A stretch of DNA of 29,597 nt from CAZMOK01 sp964567785 (GTDB lineage Bacteria; Bacteroidota; Bacteroidia; Bacteroidales; JAGOPY01). The stretch spans positions 1-29,597 of the forward strand of contig CAZMOK010000035.1 of the NCBI GenBank assembly GCA_964567785.1, written 5' to 3'. Position numbers and translations under genes: made by a program. The notes below the pieces were generated by a model that was not told the DNA's origin, ran no database searches, and saw only the letters and a program-made list of their open reading frames with translations. Of this stretch, positions 16,104 through 24,800 are shown piece by piece. Numbering within the stretch: the stretch's first letter is position 1; each line of letters begins with the position of its first letter.

Positions 16104-18173
16104 ATGAAAAAGATAATCAATTTTACTTCAGTGCTGTTCCTTTTTATTATTCTGCACACCTTTCAGATAAGTTTCGGCCAGTCGGTGCTCACACCGGCTG
16201 AACTGCTTGGCCTGAAACGAGGCTACGTCTATGATTTAAAACCCGACGGTACAGAGTTGATCTATTCAGTGCTGACCCCCAGGGGGCCCAATGAAGAGGC
16301 GGGTCCGGCACACAGGGAATACTTCAAAATGGATCTGACATCAAATGGATCCGTCCCGCTTTTCGATGAAGACATAAAAGGGAGCTCTCCAAAATATAGT
16401 CCCGACGGTTCGTTCATTACGTTTTTATATAAGACGGAAGAGGGGCACACCCAGGTCTGGGCCATGCCTGCTGCCGGAGGTGAAATGATTCAATTGACGA
16501 AGGCTGATAACGATGTGAATTATTTCAAATGGCATCCCGACGGACAGGGTATGGCGTACCTTTCCAGGGAACCGAAATCGGAGAGGGAGCTGGAGCTTGA
16601 AAAACGGGGGTACGGTTTTATCTTTTACGAGGAAAACCTGAAAAACAACCGGCTTTATACCCTGCGATTCGATGATAATTTTAATCCAACAGCGGAAAAA
16701 CAATTGCTCCGGGGCACCCATGTATGGAACTTCGGGTTCAGCCCCGACGGAAAGTGGCTCGCTTTCTCAAGTTCGGAGAAGAACCTGATCGATTACCGTT
16801 ACATGTTCCGCAAGCTTCAGATCCTGGACCTGACGAGCGGTGAAGTTGTTTTTGATGTAGGGAACGAAGGTAAACTTGGCAATTATGTCTTTAATGAGGA
16901 TGGCACACACCTGGCTTTTGCCTCGGCCCTGAACATCAATGATCATGCGGTAAGCCAGGCGTTCACCTATTCCCTGGAGGATGAAACCATCACAAATCAC
17001 ACACCGGCCAACTACAGGGGCCATATTGAATGGGTGGGATGGAAAGCAAACGATGAGCTGATGTATTATTCGGGTGAAGGGGTTTATCCAAAACTGTACA
17101 GCCTTTCACTGAAAAAAGAAAAGCGCTCGGTGATGCTGGATTCCCGGACCTCAGGCATAATTTTCGGCACACCCCTGTTTACGCCTGATCTCGAGCTCTT
17201 CGTTTTTACAGGTAATACACCCTACGACCCTTCCAACATTTATACCTGGGACGGAAAGGGAGACCTGAACAAGGTGACAGGCCTGAACCCCCAGCTAAAA
17301 GATAAGGTTTTCGGAGAGCAGGAGGTGATCCGTTACGATGCCCGGGACGGCATGGAAATAGAAGGGCTGCTGATCAAACCCGTTGGCTATGAAGAAGGAA
17401 AGGAATATCCGCTGGTACTTTATGTTCACGGCGGACCGGAAGCCCATCACAGCAACGGCTGGCTGAGCCGGTACTCGAGGCCAGGGCAGGTGATGGCCGG
17501 GAAAGGGTATATGGCAGCTTACATAAACTACCGGGCCAGCACCGGTTACGGTGTTGACTTTGGCATGGAAGGGTTCATGGACCCTGCCGGAAAAGAGTTT
17601 GACGACCTGGCAGATGCCATTGATTACCTTGTGGCCGAAAAGGGCGCCGACAAAGAACGGGTTGGCATGGCCGGAGGTTCATACGGCGGATATGCGGCAG
17701 CCTGGTTTGCGACCTATTATACCGACTATGTGAAAGCCGTGTGCATGTTCGTGGGTATCAGCAATGTGATCAGCAAGCGCGGTACCACCGATATTCCCTG
17801 GGAAGAGATGCTCGTACACAGCGGCAAGCCCCTGGAAGAGCAGTGGCAGATGAATTTGGAACGGAGCCCTGTTTACCATGCCCATAAAAGCAAAACGGCA
17901 ACCCTGATCGTTGGCGGGGCTGATGACCCCCGGGTGCATCCTTCACAAAGCCTGGAACTGTACCGCCGCATGAAAATGAATGATCACCCTGCCGTACGGC
18001 TGGTCCAATACCCCGGCGAGGGGCACGGCAACCGGAAGCAGGTGGGCCAGATCGATGTCGTGTACCGCCAGATCAACTGGTTCGACTGGTATGTTAAGGA
18101 TGGAAAGCCGCTGGACGGTCCCATGCCGCCACTGGACATCAGTGATGAATACGGGCTGGATTGGGAGTACTAG
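16104..18173 (+). CDS. Secreted S9 family prolyl oligopeptidase-like peptidase
   Basis: A 689-residue protein with a signal peptide (MKKIINFTSVLFLFIILHTFQ...GQ). The N-terminal beta-propeller, about residues 30-410, shows WD/TolB-like repeats such as PKYSPDGSFITFLYK and FGFSPDGKWLAFSS. The C-terminal alpha/beta hydrolase, about 420-689, has the triad S526 in GGSYGGYAA, D608 in GGADDPRVHPSQS and H641 in PGEGHGN. The oxyanion-side segment LYVHGGPEAHH is present. Substrates are probably proline-containing or acylated peptides in the periplasm, in line with S9B/S9C relatives. Its stop is 2 bp from the stop of the convergent aspartase gene, leaving no room for a dedicated terminator. The ATG at 16104 is fixed by the signal peptide. 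Confidence 0.95.
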   Translation: MKKIINFTSVLFLFIILHTFQISFGQSVLTPAELLGLKRGYVYDLKPDGTELIYSVLTPRGPNEEAGPAHREYFKMDLTSNGSVPLFDEDIKGSSPKYSPDGSFITFLYKTEEGHTQVWAMPAAGGEMIQLTKADNDVNYFKWHPDGQGMAYLSREPKSERELELEKRGYGFIFYEENLKNNRLYTLRFDDNFNPTAEKQLLRGTHVWNFGFSPDGKWLAFSSSEKNLIDYRYMFRKLQILDLTSGEVVFDVGNEGKLGNYVFNEDGTHLAFASALNINDHAVSQAFTYSLEDETITNHTPANYRGHIEWVGWKANDELMYYSGEGVYPKLYSLSLKKEKRSVMLDSRTSGIIFGTPLFTPDLELFVFTGNTPYDPSNIYTWDGKGDLNKVTGLNPQLKDKVFGEQEVIRYDARDGMEIEGLLIKPVGYEEGKEYPLVLYVHGGPEAHHSNGWLSRYSRPGQVMAGKGYMAAYINYRASTGYGVDFGMEGFMDPAGKEFDDLADAIDYLVAEKGADKERVGMAGGSYGGYAAAWFATYYTDYVKAVCMFVGISNVISKRGTTDIPWEEMLVHSGKPLEEQWQMNLERSPVYHAHKSKTATLIVGGADDPRVHPSQSLELYRRMKMNDHPAVRLVQYPGEGHGNRKQVGQIDVVYRQINWFDWYVKDGKPLDGPMPPLDISDEYGLDWEY

Positions 18174-18175
18174 GC

Positions 18176-20041
18176 CTAAGGTTTTCCCGTCATCTTTTGA
18201 GGTTTGATCATCCTTTCGGGCGAAAGGATCATATCGAGCTCTTCTTTGGAAAGCAGTCCTTTTTCAATGCACAATTCGTACACCCCTTTGTTCGTTTCAA
18301 GAGCCTCTTTAGCCAATGCGGATGATATTTCATATCCCAGCACAGGATTAAGGGCAGTAACGATCCCTATGCTATTCTGCACCATTTTCAGGCAGATCTC
18401 CCTGTTGGCGGTGATGCCGTCGATACAGCGGTGTTTCAGGGTCAGCATTCCTGATTTCAGCATTTCGGTAGATTCGAGTATGCTCTGTACGATCACCGGT
18501 TCCATCACATTGAGCTCGAGCTGGCCTGCTTCGGCGGCAAGGGTGACAGTGAGATCGTTGCCTATCACTTTAAATGCGATCTGGTTTACAACTTCAGGGA
18601 TCACAGGGTTTACCTTCCCGGGCATGATGGATGAGCCCGGTTGCATAGGGGGAAGGTTGATCTCATTGATACCTGCCCGGGGCCCTGACGAAAGCAATCT
18701 CAGGTCGTTCGAGATCTTGGAAAGCTTTACTGCAAGTCTCTTGATTGCTGATGAATACATCACAAAGGAACCTGTGTCCTGTGTTGCCTCCACCAGGTTA
18801 TATGCATTTCGGATGTCAAGGCCTGTGATCTTTCTGAGGTGGTGAACAACTTTATCGGCATATTCCGGATCCGAATTGATGCCTGTGCCAATAGCCGTTG
18901 CCCCCATATTCACCTCCAGGAACAGACGGGCATTCTCTTCCAGTCGCTCCACCTCCTCTTCAAGGGTTGTTGCCCATGCGCTGAACTCCTGGCCAAGGGT
19001 CATGGGAACAGCATCCTGCAACTGCGTTCTCCCCATTTTTATAACATCAGCAAACTCCTCGCCCTTTTTGGTGAAGGATTCGATAAGCTGTTTGAGCGTC
19101 TCTATCAGTTTTTGATTGTTGTTGTAAAGTGCGATTTTGATGGCAGAGGGGTATGCATCGTTTGTCGACTGGCTGAGGTTCACATGGTTGTTAGGGTGAC
19201 AGAATTCATACTCCCCCTTTTCTTTTCCAAGGATCTCAAGTGCCCGGTTTGCAATTACCTCGTTGGCATTCATGTTGGTGGAGGTACCGGCGCCCCCCTG
19301 GATCATGTCCACAACAAAATGATACTGGTATTTTCCATTTTTTATCTCGATACAGGCAAGGATGATAGCCGATGCAATCCCGTCATCCAACAGTCCCAGT
19401 TCCTGGTTGGCGCGGGTTGCCGCCATCTTCACGATTGCCAGTGCCTCCACAAGTTCGGGGTAGAAATTAAGCGAGACACCGCTAATATTGAAGTTTTCCA
19501 TCCCCCGTAACGTCTGTATGCCATAATACGCCTCTTTGGGTATGTTCCGGTATCCAAGAAGATCATACTCCTCACGTGTTTCACCTGCTTCATACTGTGC
19601 AGCAACGTTCACCGCACGGTTGTTTGCATGCCTCATCCGGCGGGAAATGACCCGTGCCACATTGGACATGATCTTCAATGCAACTTCACCGTTCAGCAGG
19701 AAAAAATCCTTGCGGACCCTCAATACGTGTGTAGTCTCCGTAACCCTTGCGGTGGTGGAGTGTTTGCTGTCGGTCGACCAACTGCCTTCACCCAGGAAAT
19801 CCCCTTTCTTGAAATAGGAAAGACGCTTTTCCTCACCATATACATTGGATTTGAAGAGCTCAACCTCTCCCTTGTAAATAAGAAAAAGGTCTTTACGCGG
19901 ACCGTTCTCTTCGAACAAAAGATCACCTGCATTGTAGCTTTCTTCGACGATGTGTTCGGAGAGCTTTTTCAGTTCATCTTCTGTTAGTCCTTTAAATAAC
20001 TCTATCTCTTTTATAAACTGCTGTATGTCTGTGTTTTCCAT
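18176..20041 (-). CDS. aspA: Aspartate ammonia-lyase fused to a cyclic-nucleotide-binding domain
   Basis: A 621-residue two-domain protein. The aspartase part, about residues 155-615, converts L-aspartate to fumarate and ammonia. It shows YGIQTLRGMENFNIS, the GGAGTSTNMNANEVIANRA and SQSTNDAYPSAIK segments, and the catalytic loop GSSIMPGKVNPVIPEV (serines 470-471). In front of it lies a CRP-type cyclic-nucleotide-binding fold, about 5-130: IELFKGLTEDELKKLSEHIV, then GDLLFEENGPRKDLFLIYKG and a GDFLGEGSWSTDSKHSTTARV cassette with the phosphate-binding Gly-Glu. Plain aspartases have about 470 residues, so the extra 140-150 make this a fusion, implying allosteric control by a cyclic nucleotide or similar ligand (inference). 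I use the ATG at 20041; the TTG at 20071 belongs to the -7 box. The gene is monocistronic and converges on the S9 peptidase gene. Confidence 0.93.
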   Translation of the reverse strand: MENTDIQQFIKEIELFKGLTEDELKKLSEHIVEESYNAGDLLFEENGPRKDLFLIYKGEVELFKSNVYGEEKRLSYFKKGDFLGEGSWSTDSKHSTTARVTETTHVLRVRKDFFLLNGEVALKIMSNVARVISRRMRHANNRAVNVAAQYEAGETREEYDLLGYRNIPKEAYYGIQTLRGMENFNISGVSLNFYPELVEALAIVKMAATRANQELGLLDDGIASAIILACIEIKNGKYQYHFVVDMIQGGAGTSTNMNANEVIANRALEILGKEKGEYEFCHPNNHVNLSQSTNDAYPSAIKIALYNNNQKLIETLKQLIESFTKKGEEFADVIKMGRTQLQDAVPMTLGQEFSAWATTLEEEVERLEENARLFLEVNMGATAIGTGINSDPEYADKVVHHLRKITGLDIRNAYNLVEATQDTGSFVMYSSAIKRLAVKLSKISNDLRLLSSGPRAGINEINLPPMQPGSSIMPGKVNPVIPEVVNQIAFKVIGNDLTVTLAAEAGQLELNVMEPVIVQSILESTEMLKSGMLTLKHRCIDGITANREICLKMVQNSIGIVTALNPVLGYEISSALAKEALETNKGVYELCIEKGLLSKEELDMILSPERMIKPQKMTGKP

Positions 20042-20068
20042 AAGATCAAATTGAATATTACCGGGAGC

Positions 20069-20076
20069 CAAAGATA
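20069..20076 (-). promoter_or_regulatory. -7 box TATCTTTG of the aspartase fusion
   Basis: TATCTTTG on the minus strand fits TAnnTTTG and lies 27 nt before the ATG at 20041, giving a leader of about 20 nt. No -33 TTG is visible. Its last three bases mimic an upstream in-frame TTG start. Confidence 0.55.
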
Positions 20077-20132
20077 AATAAAATGGGACCTTTGGCGGCT
20101 GCTGATGCTTTTCCTGAGAATTAACCGGATGT

Positions 20133-20191
20133 TCTCTGCGTGAAACAATAATCAGTTTGCAGAATAGCTATCAGGATTTTATTCCACGCAA
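20133..20191. repeat. Dispersed intergenic repeat, GCGTGAAACAA type, copy 1
   Basis: The segment opens with TCTCTGCGTGAAACAA. Its last 29 bases (20163-20191) match 24753-24781 at 27 of 29 positions and end in ATTTTATTCCACGCAA. The GCGTG/CACGC ends are complementary, so the unit can fold. It lies between the aspartase promoter and the end of the TonB-receptor operon. Confidence 0.7.
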
Positions 20192-20239
20192 TGGCTGGAA
20201 AGACGGAAGTACATTACTCAGCCCAGGAGAAGCAGGTGC

Positions 20240-20731
20240 CTACCGCTGTAACATCTTAATGCTCAATCCCTTTTGTGTCGACCACCCCTCTTTGTCGGTC
20301 AGGCTTATGAAGAAATGATAATCACCCTCGTCAAACAAGCCATCATTGTTCCCCTCAGGGATTGAAATAGCAATACCGGTTTCAAACTCCGTGAGACCTC
20401 CGGGAATATCATAATCGTCGATGAAGGTGAACGGGTTGACCGGGTCTTTGATTGGGTCAAGATTACATTCCGTGACTTCTGTACTGTGCGAATGATGGTC
20501 GAAATTATGATGGATCTCTATGCTGTATGATCCCAGCTCTGTATTGTCGGAGAACAGTACCTTGAGGTTAAAACTCTCCCCAAAGTGCAATGTATCGCAA
20601 TTCACGGGGAATGCATCCTGGATAGTTAAATCAATCACCGGTTTTTCTGTGTCAACATCTTCATCCTTTTTACATGAGACGAACACCAATGGTAATACCG
20701 TGAAGATGAATAAGATTCTGGCGAGTTTCAT
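20240..20731 (-). CDS. DUF4625 domain lipoprotein
   Basis: A 163-residue lipoprotein: the signal MKLARILFIFTVLPLVFVSC is followed by KKDEDVDTEKPVIDL. The single Ig-like DUF4625 domain holds a His-rich strand, IEIHHNFDHHSHSTEVTEC, and ends with DGLFDEGDYHFFISLTDKEG. DUF4625 has no assigned biochemical function. Closely spaced histidines are compatible with metal binding at the cell surface (inference). It is the last gene of a four-gene minus-strand operon, 56 nt after a larger relative and behind a TonB-dependent receptor. No strong terminator follows; a dispersed repeat lies downstream. Confidence 0.85.
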   Translation of the reverse strand: MKLARILFIFTVLPLVFVSCKKDEDVDTEKPVIDLTIQDAFPVNCDTLHFGESFNLKVLFSDNTELGSYSIEIHHNFDHHSHSTEVTECNLDPIKDPVNPFTFIDDYDIPGGLTEFETGIAISIPEGNNDGLFDEGDYHFFISLTDKEGWSTQKGLSIKMLQR

Positions 20732-20787
20732 ACGTTTTGGTTTTTTTGGGCAGGCCAGTCAACCGGCCTGCCCGTTTTCTAATCAAA

Positions 20788-21636
20788 TCAATAATTAATC
20801 ACGATTGGATAATGTGTGGAAAATGTCCAGTTTCCACCAAAAGCATCCTTACATTTCACTAAAATGTAGTAATTATCAGATTGCCATGCAATATCACCCG
20901 TGATCTCTTTCGGCTCGATGTTGTTGTCGAAATTGGCCCCAACAGCCAGGCTTGCCGAAAAATTGTGAGTTGTGGGACTGTCGAAGTCATGAGTATGCAA
21001 CAAGGTGATGGTGTTGGTAGCATTTACCTCCTCATCGGTTAGGTTCTGGCCTTCCCTCACCAGGCCTATGTACATGCCGCCTAAAGCTTTATCATCGCTC
21101 ACCGTACCCGAGATACTGATAGTTTCACCATTGTTGAAAACCTGGTTGTTTGAAGGTGCGCTTGAGACGGTGATTTCAGGGGCAACATTATCATCCGGAT
21201 ACTTTATTTCCAATTCTTCCTCAACATAGGATTGCTGTCCTTCCATATCGATTACAGCAAAATGGAAATGATAATGACCGGTATCAGCAGTTGCCGGAAT
21301 ATCAATATGTTTGTGAAAGGTTGTGTTTTTCAGACCTGAAAACTCTGTATACATGGTGTCAACTTCCCATTCATCCTCATCCAAAATTATCGTGATGCTT
21401 TTTCCATGTTCGCCTTCTGGATGGATCTCTATCATAACCTTATCGATTGTTCCTTCTGCTACAATATCGGCCTCAATATGCAATTCACTTCCCGTAATAC
21501 CGATTTTGTTGTTATCATATCCCAGTTCCGTAAGGTTGATTGTAGGTTGGGGAACATCTTCATCCTCTTTTTTACATGAATACAGGGCCAGGCCCGCAAT
21601 AAATATAATAGCGATTAAATTGATCTTTCTTTTCAT
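20788..21636 (-). CDS. Larger DUF4625-like lipoprotein with two Ig-like domains
   Basis: A 282-residue lipoprotein (MKRKINLIAIIFIAGLALYSC, then KKEDEDVPQPTINL) with two similar beta-sandwich halves. The first half contains VMIEIHPEGEHGKSI, TTFHKHIDIPATAD and TGHYHFHFAVIDMEGQ. The second, about residues 155-282, contains GTVSDDKALGGMYIGLV, TLLHTHDFDSPTTHNFS and YYILVKCKDAFGG. Both repeat the His-bearing strands of the smaller neighbour, so the pair probably arose by duplication. It lies 29 nt downstream of the TonB receptor stop, clearly in the same operon. A surface-exposed capture protein for the receptor's substrate is a reasonable guess, by analogy with surface lipoproteins paired with TonB receptors. 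Nothing in the sequence names the ligand. Confidence 0.8.
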   Translation of the reverse strand: MKRKINLIAIIFIAGLALYSCKKEDEDVPQPTINLTELGYDNNKIGITGSELHIEADIVAEGTIDKVMIEIHPEGEHGKSITIILDEDEWEVDTMYTEFSGLKNTTFHKHIDIPATADTGHYHFHFAVIDMEGQQSYVEEELEIKYPDDNVAPEITVSSAPSNNQVFNNGETISISGTVSDDKALGGMYIGLVREGQNLTDEEVNATNTITLLHTHDFDSPTTHNFSASLAVGANFDNNIEPKEITGDIAWQSDNYYILVKCKDAFGGNWTFSTHYPIVINY

Positions 21637-21665
21637 CTTTTTGTCTTTTAAAATTTTTACTTGAT

Positions 21666-24080
21666 TTACTTATTCATTTTTACTGAAAACGGGACGGAGA
21701 CATTTACAATGAAATTCCGGCCCGGTTCGGGTACGTTTATCAGCCTGTAGTAGCTGGTGTGATTAAAATATTTAGTGTTTAATAGGTTCTGAACCTGCAT
21801 TGAGACAAATATCCTTTGATCTTTAATTTTGATACCGCCACCCAGCCCCAGGTTGATAACCTGGTACCCGGGAGTGGTTTCTTCCGGGGGCACTATGTTG
21901 TTCTGGGCGGCAGTGAGCCTGTAATCAAAAGAGAAATAAGCATCCTCAATGAAATTCAGCCTTTGTTTTTGAAGTTTAAGATTGAGAATAGCTGAAGCCG
22001 GAGGTGAGAATGGCAGGGTAAAGCCCTTTTTCACGCCCGAAAGCTGTTCTGAATAAACATATTCGCCGATAATACCCAGCTGAAGGAACTCAAACACCTC
22101 GTAATGTGCATGTATCTCAGCCCCATACCGGAACACCTTGCTTTGCGTGTACTCGTGTATCTGGTTTCCGTTCCCGTAGAGCCTGTCGAACTCAGAGGTA
22201 GGGTTAAGATAGATGTAATTGGTAAAATAGTTCACGAAAGGAGTAGTTCCTATTGCAAACTTCATGGAGGTATATTCAATCCCTAAATCAAGCTGGTAGG
22301 ATATTTCGGGTGACAGGTCCGGATCACCGATCTCATAACTGAACCGGTGGTAGTTGACCCCGTTTGCCGCCAGCTCTTTGGCTATGGGCATCCGGAAACT
22401 TTTACCGATGTTTGATTTGATCATCCATCTTCCGGAATTATAAGTATATCCTGCCGACCATGAAACATTCGAAAACCTGCGATTGATGTATTCTGCCCTT
22501 TGCAGGTTCTCCATGGTTGTATCCCCATTTTCTATCACCGGCGATGGGAACCAGTCGTAGTATTCTGACGTCCTTATGTTTCCGTAATCATAACGGATAC
22601 CGGCCGATACAACACTTTTTGCTGACAGGTTATACCTGGCAAAGGCAAATCCACCCAGGTTTACCTGGTCGAAGGCAGGTATGATGAAGCCCCTCCCGTC
22701 TATCCTGTTGTCCTGATACTCGCTGGAAAGCCCTGCTCTCAATTCGGTTTTCTCCGTTAGCTGGTATAAAAGCCGAAGGTTTGCCGAGTACACATGCTTT
22801 TCAAACTGCCTTTCAAGGTCAGGGTCGAAGTACAACGTATCGGGAAAGACTGGAGGCATATAGCCATGGCTTACATACTGGCTCCACTCCTGCCTGAAAT
22901 TACGCTGGTAACCCAGGTCAATTTCAAGTTTTGTAAGATCCCAGTTGTACTGGCTGGTACTAATAACCTTGAAATGATTGACAGTGTGATAAGGGTAATT
23001 AATATCCCTGTTCGACTTATCATGCAATTCTGCATCGACATTCCGGGGTTCCAGGCCGTGGGCATTGGCAAAAAAACCATTCTTTTTGTTTATGTAGCTT
23101 AGATAAAATTTGCTTTGAAACCTGTTTTGCAAAATACCGAAGTCTAAATGCAGGTTTCTATCCTTCCCGGCGGTATTCCTTAAATAGTTGTTATTCAATG
23201 GGGCACGGTAGGAATAGATATCTATGCTGTCGGCAGGGACTTTGTAGTCGCCATAGTTCAGGATAGTTGCACGGGCATTGGCATAGAACCAGTTTTTCCG
23301 GGCAAAAAGTAAAACTGATCCTCCCAGCAGACCATTGTTCGTTTTAGCTGTCAGGTCCACTGTCCCTCCAAAGGTATTTTTCGCAGGCAGGTTCCGGTTC
23401 TTCATATCGATCACCCCGCCAATGGCATCAGATCCATACATAAGTGAAGCCGGTCCCTTGATCACTTCAACGTGGTCGACTGCGTACTGGTCAATTTCCA
23501 GGCCATGGTCCAATCCCCACTGCTGGGCTTCATGTTTGATGCTATTTTCGATCACGACCACCCGGTTAAAGCCAAGTCCGCGGATAACCGGCTTTGACTG
23601 ATCTGAACCAATACTAAGGGCCGATACCCCTGGCAGCCTCTCAAGGGAGGTCATGAGGCTTCCACCCATATTTTGCCTCAGGTAAACATCATTTACGATC
23701 TCAATGTTGAGCGATTCCTCCTTTTTCCGGTAATCCACATAATTACCTGCCACCACAACCTCATTCAGACTAACAGTCTTCTGTTTCAACCGGGCAGTAT
23801 AGGTCATATTGCCCTCGATCATCAAGGTATCGAACAGGGTAAGATATCCGATGAAAGACACTTCGATGGTGTAGCTGCCCTCAGTCAGGTTGCGGATAAC
23901 AAAATTACCTTCCTCATCTGTAACGGTTCCGGCTGCTTCCGGATATAACATAACAGACGCCCCGGTCAGGGTCATGTTTTTCTCGTCAACCACCTGACCA
24001 CTAAGCACGTAAGATGCCTGTCCGAAAGACAGAACATAAAGAATATTCATGCATACCAGAAGCATGAAATATTTGCTCAT
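21666..24080 (-). CDS. TonB-dependent outer-membrane receptor, probable metal uptake
   Basis: An 804-residue protein with a signal peptide. It has a CarboxypepD_reg-like domain (about residues 25-100: VLSGQVVDEKNMTLTGASVM, GSYTIEVSFIGYL), a plug (about 110-230) and a 22-strand barrel ending in an aromatic-poor VPFSVKMNK. The plug has the TonB-receptor signatures LERLPGVSALSIGSDQSKPV, DHVEVIKGPASLMYGSDAIG and a His-containing loop KHEAQQWGLDHGLEID. That loop resembles those of metal-type receptors such as ZnuD relatives. The extracellular loops contain further histidines (HGYMPP, NAHGLEPRN, YHTVNHF). It is not a SusC-type receptor and no SusD is present. It is co-transcribed with a Cys/His-rich small protein before it and two DUF4625-type lipoproteins after it. 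Metal (zinc or copper) rather than carbohydrate is my preferred substrate, as inference. Confidence 0.93.
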   Translation of the reverse strand: MSKYFMLLVCMNILYVLSFGQASYVLSGQVVDEKNMTLTGASVMLYPEAAGTVTDEEGNFVIRNLTEGSYTIEVSFIGYLTLFDTLMIEGNMTYTARLKQKTVSLNEVVVAGNYVDYRKKEESLNIEIVNDVYLRQNMGGSLMTSLERLPGVSALSIGSDQSKPVIRGLGFNRVVVIENSIKHEAQQWGLDHGLEIDQYAVDHVEVIKGPASLMYGSDAIGGVIDMKNRNLPAKNTFGGTVDLTAKTNNGLLGGSVLLFARKNWFYANARATILNYGDYKVPADSIDIYSYRAPLNNNYLRNTAGKDRNLHLDFGILQNRFQSKFYLSYINKKNGFFANAHGLEPRNVDAELHDKSNRDINYPYHTVNHFKVISTSQYNWDLTKLEIDLGYQRNFRQEWSQYVSHGYMPPVFPDTLYFDPDLERQFEKHVYSANLRLLYQLTEKTELRAGLSSEYQDNRIDGRGFIIPAFDQVNLGGFAFARYNLSAKSVVSAGIRYDYGNIRTSEYYDWFPSPVIENGDTTMENLQRAEYINRRFSNVSWSAGYTYNSGRWMIKSNIGKSFRMPIAKELAANGVNYHRFSYEIGDPDLSPEISYQLDLGIEYTSMKFAIGTTPFVNYFTNYIYLNPTSEFDRLYGNGNQIHEYTQSKVFRYGAEIHAHYEVFEFLQLGIIGEYVYSEQLSGVKKGFTLPFSPPASAILNLKLQKQRLNFIEDAYFSFDYRLTAAQNNIVPPEETTPGYQVINLGLGGGIKIKDQRIFVSMQVQNLLNTKYFNHTSYYRLINVPEPGRNFIVNVSVPFSVKMNK

Positions 24081-24125
24081 ATTTAGACTGATTAGATTAT
24101 TCCACCTGAGAAATTAGATGTCTCT

Positions 24126-24497
24126 TCACGAAATGAAGGCAGGCGGGGCGCGGGGAGTTTTGGTTGATTTAGGTTGCGGGAAGGCCAGATCAATAACAAG
24201 CGCTTCTAAAGAGCAATGTATCAAAGGCGTGAATGGCCTGAAAAGAAAGGCTTCTGGCAGATCTTTTACAGGAAACTGATATTCACAGATCGGGCAATGT
24301 TCATCATCTTGCGATTCAAATTTCATTCCCGGCAATGAGGTACTCTCTGTTGCCTCAACCTTACAACACTGGTGTTCGATACACGAACCGGGGGATTGAT
24401 GCCATATAACGTGAACCGGTTGGAATACAACTGGAAAGATGAAGATCCCAACAAGTACTATGGCGATATGATTCTTTAACCAATACACCGGTTTCAT
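24126..24497 (-). CDS. Small exported Cys/His-rich protein heading the receptor operon
   Basis: A 123-residue protein with an N-terminal hydrophobic segment (LKNHIAIVLVGIFIFPVVF, about residues 8-26). A region then concentrates possible metal ligands: HVIWHQSPGSCIEHQCC around 29-46 and DDEHCPICEYQFPVKD around 65-80. The CPIC motif with flanking His and Cys recalls a zinc or copper site or a thiol-redox motif, but I do not know a characterised family. It is the first gene of the operon, 45 nt ahead of the TonB receptor. A -7 box sits only 4 nt before its ATG, so its transcript is probably leaderless or nearly so. A periplasmic metal-binding or sensing accessory is plausible. Confidence 0.75.
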   Translation of the reverse strand: MKPVYWLKNHIAIVLVGIFIFPVVFQPVHVIWHQSPGSCIEHQCCKVEATESTSLPGMKFESQDDEHCPICEYQFPVKDLPEAFLFRPFTPLIHCSLEALVIDLAFPQPKSTKTPRAPPAFIS

Positions 24498-24501
24498 GGT
24501 G

Positions 24502-24509
24502 CAAAGGTA
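24502..24509 (-). promoter_or_regulatory. -7 box TACCTTTG of the receptor operon
   Basis: TACCTTTG on the minus strand matches TAnnTTTG and ends 4 nt before the ATG at 24497, predicting an almost leaderless mRNA. A TTG lies only 12 nt further upstream, shorter than the usual spacing. Confidence 0.55.
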
Positions 24510-24560
24510 TGTTAATTAAATCAATCAGTTAGGTTTAAGCCAGGGTTATTTTATTCAGGA

Positions 24561-24568
24561 TACCTTTG
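24561..24568 (+). promoter_or_regulatory. Facing -7 box TACCTTTG on the plus strand
   Basis: TACCTTTG mirrors the box at 24502-24509, forming a 9-bp inverted repeat (24502-24510 with 24560-24568). No intact gene follows for 520 bp, so it may be the surviving promoter of the gene fossils at 24801-25046, or chance. Confidence 0.35.
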
Positions 24569-24688
24569 TGCCGGAACGCACCCCCTTTGGATGGATGACA
24601 GCTATGGCAACAGTTAGGAAAAGATTGCACGAAGTAAGTAATGTCTTCCATGATTCTATCTCTTTAATCTTTTAAATAAATGATCAGT

Positions 24689-24781
24689 CTCCGCGCTCTT
24701 TGCGTCTTCACCTCTGCGCTCTTTGCGAGAAACAACATCAACCAAATCATAAAATAGCAATCAGCATTTTATTCCACGCAA
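24689..24781. repeat. Dispersed repeat cluster: GCGCTCTTTGCG twice plus copy 2 of the CACGCAA repeat
   Basis: GCGCTCTTTGCG occurs at 24693-24704 and 24716-24727, 23 nt apart. GAGAAACAAC follows, and then a 29-bp block (24753-24781) that matches 20163-20191 at 27 of 29 positions. Words of this kind are widespread between genes in Bacteroidota. It abuts the left end of a gene fossil. Confidence 0.75.
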
Positions 24782-24800
24782 AGCCCGCAGAGAATATCAT

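Noticed and set aside
24604..24675. A 23-codon plus-strand ORF downstream of the mirrored -7 box
   Set aside because: No recognisable similarity or ribosome-binding signal; not defensible as a gene.
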